Below, in pieces: positions 41,585 to 50,325 of a DNA stretch of 64,000 nt (positions are counted from its first letter, which is position 1; each line of letters begins with the position of its first letter). Location: positions 1 through 64,000 of the forward strand of contig CAZAPG010000032.1 of assembly GCA_964486935.1 (NCBI GenBank), in the 5' to 3' direction. The position numbers and the translations under genes are program-made. This DNA comes from CAZAPG01 sp964486935 (GTDB lineage Bacteria > Chloroflexota > Anaerolineae > 4572-78 > J111). Below the pieces are notes generated by a model. It was not told the DNA's origin. It worked only from the letters and a program-made list of their open reading frames with translations, and searched no databases.

Positions 41585-42108
41585 TGAAAGCACAAGAGCT
41601 TTCGCATAAATACGCTACCGCCGTATTTAGCCTGGCCCTGGAAAATTGGCTGGCCGCTTTGCGGCATGTGCAAGACAAACTGGCAAACTCGCCGCAACTG
41701 AACCAAAACCTGCAAGATTCGGCGCGCTCCTTTAGCGAGCGTCAAAAAGAGCTGGATGCGATATTGCCCAAAGATACCGGGCAACCCATCCGCAATTTCT
41801 TTTACACGCTGATTAAAGAGGGCGACCTTGACCTGCTTGGCAGCGTGGTTAGCGAGCTGGACCGCATGACTCGGGGCGGGCCGCTGGTTCAGGTAGCCCG
41901 TGTCACCACCGCCTTTGAGCTGGCAGATAACGAAAAGGAGCAGTTTCGCCAAAAGCTGCGCAGCAAATACGGACAAGACCTGGAGTTTGTCTTCAATGTC
42001 GACTCCTCAATTTTGGGTGGCGCCATTGTTCAGGTTGGTGATAAGGTTATAGATGGCAGTGTTGCTACCCGCCTCGAGTCGATGAGCAATCGGCTGGGCG
42101 TAAAATAA
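41584..42108 (+). CDS. atpH: ATP synthase F1 subunit delta
   Basis: This 174-residue protein connects the b stalk to the top of F1. The N-terminal 'SHKYATAVFSLALEN' and the C-terminal 'ILGGAIVQVGDKVIDGSVATRLESM' are the family hallmarks. It begins with GTG overlapping the atpF stop by one base. Confidence 0.95.
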   Translation: MKAQELSHKYATAVFSLALENWLAALRHVQDKLANSPQLNQNLQDSARSFSERQKELDAILPKDTGQPIRNFFYTLIKEGDLDLLGSVVSELDRMTRGGPLVQVARVTTAFELADNEKEQFRQKLRSKYGQDLEFVFNVDSSILGGAIVQVGDKVIDGSVATRLESMSNRLGVK

Positions 42109-42132
42109 GTTTAACACCGCTTTGGAGGCAAT

Positions 42133-43656
42133 ATGGCATTAAAGTTAGATGATATTACCGCGCGTCTGCGTGAGCAAATAGAATCATTTGAAGCGCCGCT
42201 TGAAGTGGCCGATGTTGGCGCCGTTTTAAGCGTGGGCGATGGCATTGCCCGCATTAGCGGGCTGGCCAACGTCATGTCTACCGAATTGCTGGAGTTTCCC
42301 GGCGGCGTGTTGGGCATGGCCCTGAACCTTGAAGACGATAACGTAGGCGCTGTTATTTTGGGCGATTATGAACACATTGAGGAAGGCAACACCGTAAAAA
42401 GCACCGGTCGTATTGCCTCGGTGCCGGTTGGCGAGGGGCTGGTTGGCCGCGTAGTTAACGCCGTGGGCGAGCCGGTTGATGGCAAAGGCCCCGTTCAGAA
42501 TGACGGCTTTTACCCCATCGAAAAAATTGCGCCCGGCGTTATTGAGCGGGCCAATGTTGACACCCCTGTTCAAACCGGTATCAAAGCCATCGACTCGATG
42601 ATTCCCATTGGCCGCGGCCAGCGCGAGTTAATTATTGGCGACCGGCAAACCGGCAAAACCGCCATTGCCCTGGATACCATCATCAACCAAAAGGGCAAAG
42701 ACCTGATTTGTATTTACGTAGCCATTGGCCAGCGCCAGGGGCAGGTAGCCCAGGTGGTTGCCACCCTTGAAGAATTTGGCGCAATGGAGCATACCATTGT
42801 GGTGGTGGCCGGCGCGTCAGACCCCGCGCCGATGCAGTACATTGCCCCGTATGCCGGCTGCGCCATGGGCGAATACTTTATGGACAACGGCAAAGAGGCG
42901 TTGATTATTTACGACGACCTCAGCAAGCACGCCTGGGCCTACCGCCAGATTTCGCTGCTGCTGCGCCGCCCGCCGGGCCGCGAGGCTTACCCCGGTGACC
43001 TGTTCTATCTGCACTCGCGGCTGCTGGAACGCGCCGCCAAGCTTTCAAAAGAAAATGGCGGCGGGTCGCTCACGGCTTTGCCCATCATCGAAACCCTGGC
43101 CGGTGACGTGAGCGCCTACGTGCCCACCAACGTTATCTCCATTACCGATGGCCAGATTTATCTGGAAAGCGACCTGTTTTATGCCGGTCAACGTCCGGCG
43201 GTGAACGCGGGCCTGTCCGTGTCTCGCGTGGGCGGCGATGCTCAAACCAGGGCTATGCGGCAGGTGGCCGGCCAAATGCGCCTGGAGCTGGCCCAGTTTC
43301 GCGAACTGGCCGCCTTTGCCCAGTTTGGCTCAGACCTGGATAAAGCCACCCGCGACCAGTTGGAGCGTGGCTTGCGCCTGAGCGAGTTGCTCAAACAGCC
43401 GCAATACCAGCCCGTCCCCCTGGAAGAGCAGGTAGTTGCCATGTTTGCCATGACCAAAGGGTATGGTAAAGATGTGCCGGTTGACAAAGTTCAAGAGTAC
43501 GAAGCCAAACTGCTTGAGTTTATGAGAACCAGCCATCCCGAAGTGGGGCAGTCAATTCTCAGCCAAAAGAAAATTACCGAAGAGATCGAAGCCTCGTTGC
43601 GGGCCGCGCTGGCAGAATATAACCAGTCTGCCGGATATTCGGTACCTTCAAATTAA
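42133..43656 (+). CDS. atpA: ATP synthase F1 subunit alpha
   Basis: This 507-residue protein is one of the two nucleotide-binding F1 subunits, the non-catalytic one. Walker A is 'GDRQTGKTAIALD', the Walker B region is 'EALIIYDDLSKHAWAYRQ', and the arginine-finger region is 'VSRVGGDAQTRAMRQVAG'. GGAGG lies five bases before the ATG. Length is normal. Confidence 0.98.
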   Translation: MALKLDDITARLREQIESFEAPLEVADVGAVLSVGDGIARISGLANVMSTELLEFPGGVLGMALNLEDDNVGAVILGDYEHIEEGNTVKSTGRIASVPVGEGLVGRVVNAVGEPVDGKGPVQNDGFYPIEKIAPGVIERANVDTPVQTGIKAIDSMIPIGRGQRELIIGDRQTGKTAIALDTIINQKGKDLICIYVAIGQRQGQVAQVVATLEEFGAMEHTIVVVAGASDPAPMQYIAPYAGCAMGEYFMDNGKEALIIYDDLSKHAWAYRQISLLLRRPPGREAYPGDLFYLHSRLLERAAKLSKENGGGSLTALPIIETLAGDVSAYVPTNVISITDGQIYLESDLFYAGQRPAVNAGLSVSRVGGDAQTRAMRQVAGQMRLELAQFRELAAFAQFGSDLDKATRDQLERGLRLSELLKQPQYQPVPLEEQVVAMFAMTKGYGKDVPVDKVQEYEAKLLEFMRTSHPEVGQSILSQKKITEEIEASLRAALAEYNQSAGYSVPSN

Positions 43657-43666
43657 GGGGTAATCA

Positions 43667-44581
43667 GTGGCCTCTGTTCGCGAACTCAAACGACGAATCA
43701 GAAGTGTAAAAAATATTTCTCAAGTTACCCGCGCCATGCAAATGGTGGCCGCCTCAAAAATGCGGCGGGCGCAGGAGCAGGCCCTGGCCTCGCGGCCTTA
43801 CGCGGCCAAAGCGTGGGAAATTTTAATGCACTTGTCTGCCCAAAAAGTCAACACCGAGCAGCTTCATCCCCTGCTGGCCCGGCGAGATGAGGTTAAAAAT
43901 GTCTCGATTATTTTGATGACCTCTGACCGGGGGCTGGCCGGCGCGTACAACAGCAACATCATTCGGGCAACTGTTCGCTTTATGCGCCAGCACGAATGGG
44001 AAAAGGCCGGCCTGATTACCGTTGGGCGCAAAGGCCGGGATTTGATGATTCGGTACGGGCGCAACGTGGTGGCCGAATTTACCGAATTGCCCGACCGCCC
44101 CACGGCCCTTGATATTCGGCCCATTACCCGCATTGCCATTGATGGTTTTTTAGCCGGCGAATTTGATGAAGTTTACCTGGCCTACACCGACTTTATCAAC
44201 ACGCTCAACCAGGAGCCAACGGTTCGTCTGTTGTTGCCCATTAGGCCCGGCAGTGTGGAAAGCAAGGTAATGAGCGAGCACCTGGTTCAAACCCAAACCC
44301 TGGCCACCACCGAATATCTGTACGAGCCAGGCCCCGGCCAGTTGCTGGATGAACTTTTGCCTCGCTTTACCGAACTGCAAATTTATCAGGCGTTGCTCGA
44401 GGCCCAGGCCAGTGAGCACTCGGCGCGGATGGTGTCGATGCGTAACGCCACCGAAAATGCCAAAGAATTGATTGGCGACCTGACCCTGACCTACAACAAG
44501 GCCCGTCAGGATGCGATTACCAAAGAAATGCTGGATATTGCCGGCGGCGCCGAGGCATTGACCAAGGCCAAACAGAGATAG
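43667..44581 (+). CDS. atpG: ATP synthase F1 subunit gamma
   Basis: This 304-residue central-stalk protein starts at GTG. It has the family N-terminal helix ('LKRRIRSVKNISQVTRAMQMVAASKMRRAQEQ' split region) and the C-terminal helix with 'EHSARMVSMRNATENAKELI' and 'YNKARQDAITKEMLDIAGGA'. The middle Rossmann-like domain has 'MTSDRGLAGAYNSNI'. Confidence 0.97.
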   Translation: MASVRELKRRIRSVKNISQVTRAMQMVAASKMRRAQEQALASRPYAAKAWEILMHLSAQKVNTEQLHPLLARRDEVKNVSIILMTSDRGLAGAYNSNIIRATVRFMRQHEWEKAGLITVGRKGRDLMIRYGRNVVAEFTELPDRPTALDIRPITRIAIDGFLAGEFDEVYLAYTDFINTLNQEPTVRLLLPIRPGSVESKVMSEHLVQTQTLATTEYLYEPGPGQLLDELLPRFTELQIYQALLEAQASEHSARMVSMRNATENAKELIGDLTLTYNKARQDAITKEMLDIAGGAEALTKAKQR

Positions 44582-44673
44582 TATCAATTACCATTTACTA
44601 ATTACCAATTATCAACGAGCAACAACTAATTGATGCTTTGCAGATAATTGTTCATTGTCTACAGGAGGATTGA

Positions 44674-46068
44674 ATGGCTAAAGGAACTGCAGGCCGCGTA
44701 AAGCAGGTTATGGGCGCGGTGGTAGACGTTGAATTTCCTTCGGAAGAATTGCCAGAAATTTACGATGCGGTAGAAGTTCCCAGAGAGGCGCAGGAGTCGC
44801 TGGTACTGGAAGTTCAGCAGCACCTGGGTAACGATACCGTGCGTACCGTTGCGATGGATGCCACCGATGGCCTGCGTCGCGGAGCAGTAGCCTACAGCAC
44901 CGGCGCGCCCATTAGCGTGCCGGTTGGCCCGGCCAGCCTTGGCCGAATTTTTAACGTCTTGGGCCGCCCGGTTGATAATCGGGGTGCGGTTGAAGCCGAT
45001 ACCTACTACCCCATTCACCGCCCGGCCCCGGAATTTAAAGACCAGGTTACAAAAACCGAATTGTTTGAAACCGGCCTCAAAGTCATCGACCTGATTGCTC
45101 CCTTTACCCGGGGTGGAAAAACCGGCGTGTTTGGCGGCGCAGGCGTTGGCAAAACCGTTATCATTATGGAGCTAATCGCCTCGCTGGCCCGCGAGCACGG
45201 CGGTTACTCGGTGTTTGCCGGCGTGGGCGAGCGCACCCGCGAAGGCACCCAACTGTACCAGGAAATGCAAGAAGCCGGCGTGCTCGACAAACTCTGCATG
45301 GTTTTTGGGCAGATGAACGAGCCGCCCGGCGTGCGGCTGCGCGTGGCCCTAACCGGCCTGACGATGGCCGAATACTTCCGCGACGAAGGCCGCGACGTGC
45401 TCCTCTTTATCGACAATATCTTCCGCTTTGTGATGAGCGGCTCCGAAGTATCGGCGCTGCTGGGCCGTATGCCCAGCGCCGTGGGCTACCAGCCCACCCT
45501 TGGCACCGAAATGGGCGAGCTGCAGGAGCGCATTACCTCAACCCGGCGCGGCTCGATTACCAGTATGCAGGCCGTTTACGTGCCCGCCGACGACTACACC
45601 GACCCGGCCCCGGTGACAACCTTTGCCCACCTCGACGCCACCATCTCGCTGGAGCGCTCTATTGCCGAGCTGGGTATTTACCCGGCGGTTGACCCGCTGG
45701 CCTCCACCAGCCGTATTCTTGACCCCCGCGTGGTGGGCGAAGAGCACTACCAGGTGGCCCGCGACGTGCAGCGAGTGTTGCAGCGCTACAAAGACCTGCA
45801 AGATATCATCGCCATTTTGGGTATTGACGAGTTGTCGGAAGATGACAAGCTAACCGTGGCCCGCGCCCGCAAAATTCAACGCTTCTTCTCGCAGCCAATG
45901 TTTGTGGCCGAGCAGTTTACGGGTCGCCCCGGCCGCTACGTGCCGGTGCAAGATACCGTATCTGGCTTCAAACGTATTTTAGAGGGTGATTTAGACGACG
46001 TGCCCGAAGGCCACTTTTACATGGCCGGCGGCATTGATGAAGTGTTTGAACGGGCCAAAAACGCATAA
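44674..46068 (+). CDS. atpD: ATP synthase F1 subunit beta
   Basis: This 464-residue catalytic subunit has Walker A 'FGGAGVGKTVIIMEL', the catalytic Glu of 'GVGERTREG', Walker B 'VLLFIDNIFRF' and the DELSEED-type motif 'IDELSEDDK'. CAGGAGG lies eight bases upstream of the ATG. The gap of about 90 bases before it is A/T-rich with short ATTACCA repeats. Confidence 0.98.
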   Translation: MAKGTAGRVKQVMGAVVDVEFPSEELPEIYDAVEVPREAQESLVLEVQQHLGNDTVRTVAMDATDGLRRGAVAYSTGAPISVPVGPASLGRIFNVLGRPVDNRGAVEADTYYPIHRPAPEFKDQVTKTELFETGLKVIDLIAPFTRGGKTGVFGGAGVGKTVIIMELIASLAREHGGYSVFAGVGERTREGTQLYQEMQEAGVLDKLCMVFGQMNEPPGVRLRVALTGLTMAEYFRDEGRDVLLFIDNIFRFVMSGSEVSALLGRMPSAVGYQPTLGTEMGELQERITSTRRGSITSMQAVYVPADDYTDPAPVTTFAHLDATISLERSIAELGIYPAVDPLASTSRILDPRVVGEEHYQVARDVQRVLQRYKDLQDIIAILGIDELSEDDKLTVARARKIQRFFSQPMFVAEQFTGRPGRYVPVQDTVSGFKRILEGDLDDVPEGHFYMAGGIDEVFERAKNA

Positions 46069-46084
46069 ACTCAAAGGCTAAAAG

Positions 46085-46546
46085 ATGGCATCAACCCTGC
46101 ATCTTGAAATTTTGACAATTGAACGCAAAGTTTTTGACGACCACGTGAGTATGGTGATTGCGCCCGGTACCGAAGGGGTGATGGGCATTTTGCCCCGGCA
46201 CACCCCGCTGCTAACCTCGCTGGCCTACGGCGAGGTGCAAATTAAGCGCGAAGGTGAACCGGACGAGTTTTTGGCGATTGGCGGCGGCTTTATGGAAGTT
46301 CAGCCCGACCATGTAGTGGTGCTGGCCGATGCCGCCGAATTTGCCGAAGAAATTGATATTGCCCGCGCCGAAGAGGCCCGCCGCCGCGCCGAAGAGCTTT
46401 TGGCCAAGGCTTCGGAAGATGAGATTGATTTTGCCAGAGCCGAAACTGCGCTGCGTCGCTCTATTACCCGCCTGAAAGTGGCGCGCCGCCGGCGGGGGCG
46501 CGATGCCGTTCAAATGGGGTCGCGGGGTGGCGGGTCGCCAGAATAG
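46085..46546 (+). CDS. atpC: ATP synthase F1 subunit epsilon
   Basis: This 153-residue protein has the N-terminal beta-barrel (1-85, 'GVMGILPRHTPLLTSL', 'AIGGGFMEVQPDHVVVLAD') and the two-helix C-terminal domain that can inhibit ATP hydrolysis. A basic, Gly-rich tail of about 20 residues beyond the usual end is unusual. It is the last gene of the operon, followed by a strong terminator. Confidence 0.95.
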   Translation: MASTLHLEILTIERKVFDDHVSMVIAPGTEGVMGILPRHTPLLTSLAYGEVQIKREGEPDEFLAIGGGFMEVQPDHVVVLADAAEFAEEIDIARAEEARRRAEELLAKASEDEIDFARAETALRRSITRLKVARRRRGRDAVQMGSRGGGSPE

Positions 46547-46588
46547 CTTTTACCTCCTGCGAGGAGCGAGGGGAGAGAACGTTGTCAT

Positions 46589-46625
46589 AAGCTGGGAGTT
46601 ACATCGGGTAACTCCCAGCTTTTTT
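46589..46625 (+). terminator. Rho-independent terminator of the atp operon
   Basis: AAGCTGGGAGTTAC (46589-46602) and GTAACTCCCAGCTT (46608-46621) form a perfect 14-bp stem with a 5-base loop, followed by a T-run to 46625. Confidence 0.93.
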
Positions 46626-46752
46626 GTGAAGATATTTGCTCAAAAATTGATTTAACTTACAATTAAGCGTCTAAACTATCACCGCGAGGAATTGGGAATA
46701 CAGGTTACGCTTGTATAAGTTCCCCAACCTCTGGCCTTGAGTCGGAGAGATT

Positions 46753-47763
46753 ATGTTTTCAAAAAAGATAGGTATTGATTTAGGTACCTTTAGCATTTTA
46801 ATTTATGTCAAAGGGCGCGGCATTGTGTTGCAAGAGCCTTCGGTGGTGGCTATCTCGCAACGAGATGACCGGATTGTAGCCATCGGCCAGGAAGCGCTGT
46901 CGATGCTGGGCCGCGTGCCGGAAACCATCGAGATTACCCGTCCCTTAAGAGATGGAGTTATTGCCGATTACTACGTAACCGAAAAAATGCTCGATTTTTA
47001 CATCGAGCGGCTGGTGGGCCGTTTTCGACTGTTTCCGCCGGAAGTGATGATTAGCACGCCGGTTGGCATTACCAGCGTCGAACGCCGGGCTGTGGAAGAT
47101 GCCGCCCGAAAAGCCGCCCGCCGGCAAGCCTACACCATCCCTGAACCGCTGGCCGCCGCCATTGGCGCAGGGATGCCCATTGACACCCCCACCGGCAACA
47201 TGGTGGTTGATGTTGGCGGCGGCACCAGCGAGGCGGCGGTGATTGCCATGAACGGCATTGTTACCAGCGACTCGGTGCGTATTGCCGGCATGAAACTTGA
47301 CGACGCCATCATCAACCACGTTCGGCGCAAGCACAACCTGATTATTGGCGAGCAGACCGCCGAGGAGATAAAAATCACCATTGGCAGCGCCACCCCCTTA
47401 GACGAGCCGCTCGAAATGGAAGTGAAAGGGCGAGACCAGGTAACGGGGTTGCCGCGCCCCATCAAGGTTGTTTCTGATGAAATTACCGACGCAATGAGCG
47501 AACCGTTGAGCGCCATTAGTGGCGTAGTCAAGAGCGTGCTGGAAAAAACGCCGCCGGAACTGGCCTCGGACATTATTGACCGGGGGATTATTATTACCGG
47601 CGGCACCGCTTTACTCCGCAATATTGATTTAATGCTAACCCAGCAAATTGGCGTACCCTGCTATGTGGCCGATAACCCGGTAGCCTGCGTTGCCCTGGGG
47701 GCCGGCTGGGGTTTAGAAATTCGCGACGCGCTGGAAAGAGCGGCTTTGCCTTCGTATTACTAA
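46753..47763 (+). CDS. mreB: Rod-shape-determining actin-like protein MreB
   Basis: This 336-residue protein shows the actin-fold phosphate-1 loop 'IGIDLGTFSILIYVKG' (usually 'DLGTANTL'), phosphate-2 'VVDVGGGTSEAAVIAM' and the adenosine loop 'IIITGGTALLRNIDLML'. MreB filaments guide cell-wall synthesis, suggesting rods or filaments. The usual partners mreC and mreD do not follow; the gene ends at a terminator shared with rex. GGAGAG lies before the ATG. Confidence 0.95.
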   Translation: MFSKKIGIDLGTFSILIYVKGRGIVLQEPSVVAISQRDDRIVAIGQEALSMLGRVPETIEITRPLRDGVIADYYVTEKMLDFYIERLVGRFRLFPPEVMISTPVGITSVERRAVEDAARKAARRQAYTIPEPLAAAIGAGMPIDTPTGNMVVDVGGGTSEAAVIAMNGIVTSDSVRIAGMKLDDAIINHVRRKHNLIIGEQTAEEIKITIGSATPLDEPLEMEVKGRDQVTGLPRPIKVVSDEITDAMSEPLSAISGVVKSVLEKTPPELASDIIDRGIIITGGTALLRNIDLMLTQQIGVPCYVADNPVACVALGAGWGLEIRDALERAALPSYY

Positions 47764-47788
47764 CCGGCGCAGCCCAAATTTTGCATAA

Positions 47789-47821
47789 AAAAAGACCTCG
47801 TCTACAAAGCGAGGTCTTTTT
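47789..47821. terminator. Bidirectional terminator between mreB and rex
   Basis: AAAAAGACCTCG (47789-47800) and CGAGGTCTTTTT (47810-47821) form a perfect 12-bp stem with a 9-base loop and A/T tracts on both sides. Confidence 0.9.
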
Positions 47822-47844
47822 GTTACCGGTCAACCGCTACCGGT

Positions 47845-48468
47845 TCAGGTAAGGTAATAAGTCATTCTTTGCAAATGCACAACCGGGTCAATGTACTGCA
47901 CCCGCACATATTCCGGCGCGCTCAAGGTGATGGGGGCATAGTTAAGAATGGCCTGCACGCCGGCTTCAATTAACTGGTCGGCCACCTCTTGCGCGGCCTG
48001 AACCGGAACTGCAATAATTGCCATTTTAATTTTCTGCTCGGCAATCACCTTGCTCAAATCTTTAACATTATGCACAATCAGGTCGCCGTTAACTTTTTGG
48101 CCAATTTTAGCCGGGTCGGCATCAAAGACAGCCTTGATGTGGAAGCCTTCGTTGATAAACCCCCCGTAATGAGCAATGGCCTGCCCTAAATCGCCAAATC
48201 CAACCAGAGCTACGGCCCAATCTCTATCCACATGCAGAATTTTAGAGATTTGTTCGCGCAAATAGCTAATTTCATAACCGGTGCCTTGCTTGCCAAACTC
48301 GCCAAAATGAGACAGGTCTTTACGAATTTGGGCCGAGCCAATTCCCAAAATTTGGCCAAGCTCTTGCGATGAGGTGAACTCCTGCCCCGCTTCCAATAAA
48401 TGGGTAAGCGCCCGCAAATAAATAGGCAGGCGTCCAATAACAATATCAGGGACCTCTATCCCTGCCAT
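47845..48468 (-). CDS. rex: Redox-sensing transcriptional repressor Rex
   Basis: This 207-residue protein has normal length. The N-terminal winged helix ('FTSSQELGQILGIGSAQIRKDLSHFG', positions about 31-56, cited here in parts) binds DNA. The C-terminal Rossmann fold has 'VGFGDLGQAIAHY' for NADH and ends with a dimer-swapping helix. Rex leaves DNA when the NADH/NAD+ ratio rises and so controls respiration and fermentation genes. ATG 48468 with AAGGAG about ten bases upstream matches family length; an ORF extending to 48732 has no start signal. Likely autoregulated; see the promoter entry. Confidence 0.95.
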   Translation of the reverse strand: MAGIEVPDIVIGRLPIYLRALTHLLEAGQEFTSSQELGQILGIGSAQIRKDLSHFGEFGKQGTGYEISYLREQISKILHVDRDWAVALVGFGDLGQAIAHYGGFINEGFHIKAVFDADPAKIGQKVNGDLIVHNVKDLSKVIAEQKIKMAIIAVPVQAAQEVADQLIEAGVQAILNYAPITLSAPEYVRVQYIDPVVHLQRMTYYLT

Positions 48469-48821
48469 AACCTGGCCTCTCCTTGTCTGAACGGGATGAT
48501 GAAAATTGCTGCGTGGAAATATATGATGCGTGAAATATATAACTATCTTACCATAAATCATTTCAATGGGCAATAACTGGACACAATGTATTGGCTGCGC
48601 TATACCGCCAGCACCAACCTGTCTCGCCTCCCCAAAACTGCCATAAATCAGTATGGCCGCAATCGGATAGTCAAAATTGACAATCCTTATCGGCCCGCAT
48701 AAAATTTGAGCTTTGGAACCCCCTGCACCCACAAAAAAGGTCCTTGGGAATAATCAGGCCGGAGTGACCTGTCTGATGAGGGCTTTTGATTGTCTACTAA
48801 CATGATACATAAGGAGATGCT
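48469..48821. other. 353-base divergent intergenic region between rex and the FGE-like lipoprotein gene
   Basis: It contains the rex promoter and a tandem Rex-like motif near 48511-48543. The right half shows no convincing promoter for the lipoprotein gene and no ORF or RNA gene. Confidence 0.5.
48511..48573 (-). promoter_or_regulatory. Promoter of rex with two tandem Rex-like motifs
   Basis: Reading leftwards there is a -35 TTGCCC (48573-48568), a 17-base spacer and a -10 TAAGAT (48550-48545). Around the expected transcription start lie two direct copies of GCGTG(G)AAATATAT (48511-48524 and 48529-48541), which resemble half of the Rex operator TTGTGAAATATTTCACAA. Autoregulation is inference. 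Confidence 0.45.
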
Positions 48822-50180
48822 ATGAAACGTTTGTTAATATTGTTGAGCCTGACGTTTAGTTTGTGGCTGGCAGCTTGCGGCAACACCGAACCGCCCCCCA
48901 ACCTTGAAGAGACGGTGGCGGCGGCAGTGGCGGCTACCCTGGCGGCCATGCCGGCCGAACCGGCGGCAGAAGTGGCCGAAGCCACCCCTTACCCAACTTA
49001 TACCCCGTATCCAACTTATACCCCGGTTCCAACCGTGGCAGAGGTTGTTGCGCCTACCGAAGAACCCGCAGCAGAACCCACCCAGGCGCCGGTTCAACCA
49101 ACCGCGCCGCCTCCGCCCTCGCCCTCGCCTTCGCCAACGCTTGTTTCCAGCCAGGCTATCAGCACGGCGGTTAGAACCAAAGATGGCGCAACGATGGTTC
49201 TGGTTCCGGCAGGCGAGTTTTTGATGGGCGCCAGCGAGGCCGAGCTGGCCAGGGTAGGGGCCGGCGGCCCGCCCAAACTGGCCGGCGGCGACGAGCAGCC
49301 GCAGCATCCCGTATCCACCGAAGCCTTTTGGATTGACCAGACCGAAGTAACCAACGCGCAGTTTAGCAACTTTGTAAACCTGACCGGTTACAAAACCACC
49401 GCCGAAATTGAAGGTTATGGCGTCAGCGGCGGAGAGCAAATTGAGGGCGCAACTTTTTACCATCCTCAGGGCCGCGATACGGGCATTGACGACAAACAAA
49501 ATCACCCGGTAGTGCAGGTAAGCTACCAGGATGCCGAAACATACTGCCAGTGGGTTGGGGCCAGATTACCCACCGAAGCCGAGTGGGAAAAAGCGGCCAA
49601 AGGCGCTGCCAATGACCGTGTCTTTCCCTGGGGCAATGCCTTTCAACTGCCGCAATTTGACGTGTCAACTGTGGCCAATTTTTGCGATAGTAGCTGCCTG
49701 CTGGAAAGTAAAGACCCCAACGTTAATGATGGTTATGCCTATACCGCGCCGGTCGGCAGCTTTGTGGCCGGGGCCAGCCCTTATGGCGCGTTAGATATGG
49801 CCGGCAACGTGTGGGAGTGGACCAGCGGCTCATATCTGGGCTACCCCGGAAATACCTATGAACAGGCCCAGGATTTTAACGAGTATTTCAAAGTAGTGCG
49901 CGGCGGCTCGTGGGATAACGCTGCCCAGCACCTGCGGGCCACCTTCCGCCAAAATAACGAGCCGCGTTTGCGCAGCGATGGCACCGGCTTCAGGTGCGCC
50001 ATCTCTGCCGCCGATTTTGACCCGGCTGCCCAGGAGCCGCCGGCTGTGGCCCCCGCACCCGTTGAACCCACAGCCGAACCAACTGCCGAACCGACCGCTG
50101 AACCGGCTTCCGAACCGGTTGTTGAACCTGCCATCGAACCCACCGGCGAGCCAACTACCGAACCGGAAACGGGTGGATAG
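48822..50180 (+). CDS. Lipoprotein with FGE-sulfatase (SUMF1-like) domain
   Basis: This 452-residue protein has a signal ending in WLAAC (Cys19), a Pro/Thr/Glu stalk containing tandem 'YPTYTP' units, then an FGE-sulfatase domain (about 125-395). The domain shows 'MVLVPAGEFLMG', 'IDQTEVTNAQF', 'RLPTEAEWEKAAKG', 'GNVWEWTSG' and 'VRGGSWDN'. The C-terminal tail is a run of 'EPTAEPT'-type repeats. After 'RGGSW' the two copper-binding cysteines of true formylglycine-generating enzymes are missing, so it is probably a binding or structural relative. AAGGAG lies six bases before the ATG. The stalk shows the protein is held away from the membrane. Confidence 0.88.
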   Translation: MKRLLILLSLTFSLWLAACGNTEPPPNLEETVAAAVAATLAAMPAEPAAEVAEATPYPTYTPYPTYTPVPTVAEVVAPTEEPAAEPTQAPVQPTAPPPPSPSPSPTLVSSQAISTAVRTKDGATMVLVPAGEFLMGASEAELARVGAGGPPKLAGGDEQPQHPVSTEAFWIDQTEVTNAQFSNFVNLTGYKTTAEIEGYGVSGGEQIEGATFYHPQGRDTGIDDKQNHPVVQVSYQDAETYCQWVGARLPTEAEWEKAAKGAANDRVFPWGNAFQLPQFDVSTVANFCDSSCLLESKDPNVNDGYAYTAPVGSFVAGASPYGALDMAGNVWEWTSGSYLGYPGNTYEQAQDFNEYFKVVRGGSWDNAAQHLRATFRQNNEPRLRSDGTGFRCAISAADFDPAAQEPPAVAPAPVEPTAEPTAEPTAEPASEPVVEPAIEPTGEPTTEPETGG

Positions 50181-50261
50181 TTATAATCTGCGGGCAAAAA
50201 CAGATACATTTAACAGGGTGTCTTTGCCTTATCAAAATTACAAGATATAATGACAATGTTT

Positions 50262-50290
50262 CAGCCGCTTGCGCTTGCGTAAAGCGGCTG
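50262..50290 (+). terminator. Hairpin downstream of the FGE-like gene
   Basis: CAGCCGCTT (50262-50270) pairs exactly with AAGCGGCTG (50282-50290) around an 11-base loop, followed by TTTCATT. It is a plausible, moderately strong terminator. Confidence 0.6.
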
Positions 50291-50325
50291 TTTCATTCAT
50301 AGTCTAAGGTTGGTAGTCATAAAAT

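Noticed and set aside
44582..44673. Possible RNA gene between atpG and atpD
   Set aside because: The stretch is A/T-rich with simple ATTACCA repeats and no stable structure.
46644..46677. Promoter for mreB (TTGATT ... TAAACT)
   Set aside because: The spacing is 19 bases and both boxes are weak; not enough to list it as a feature.
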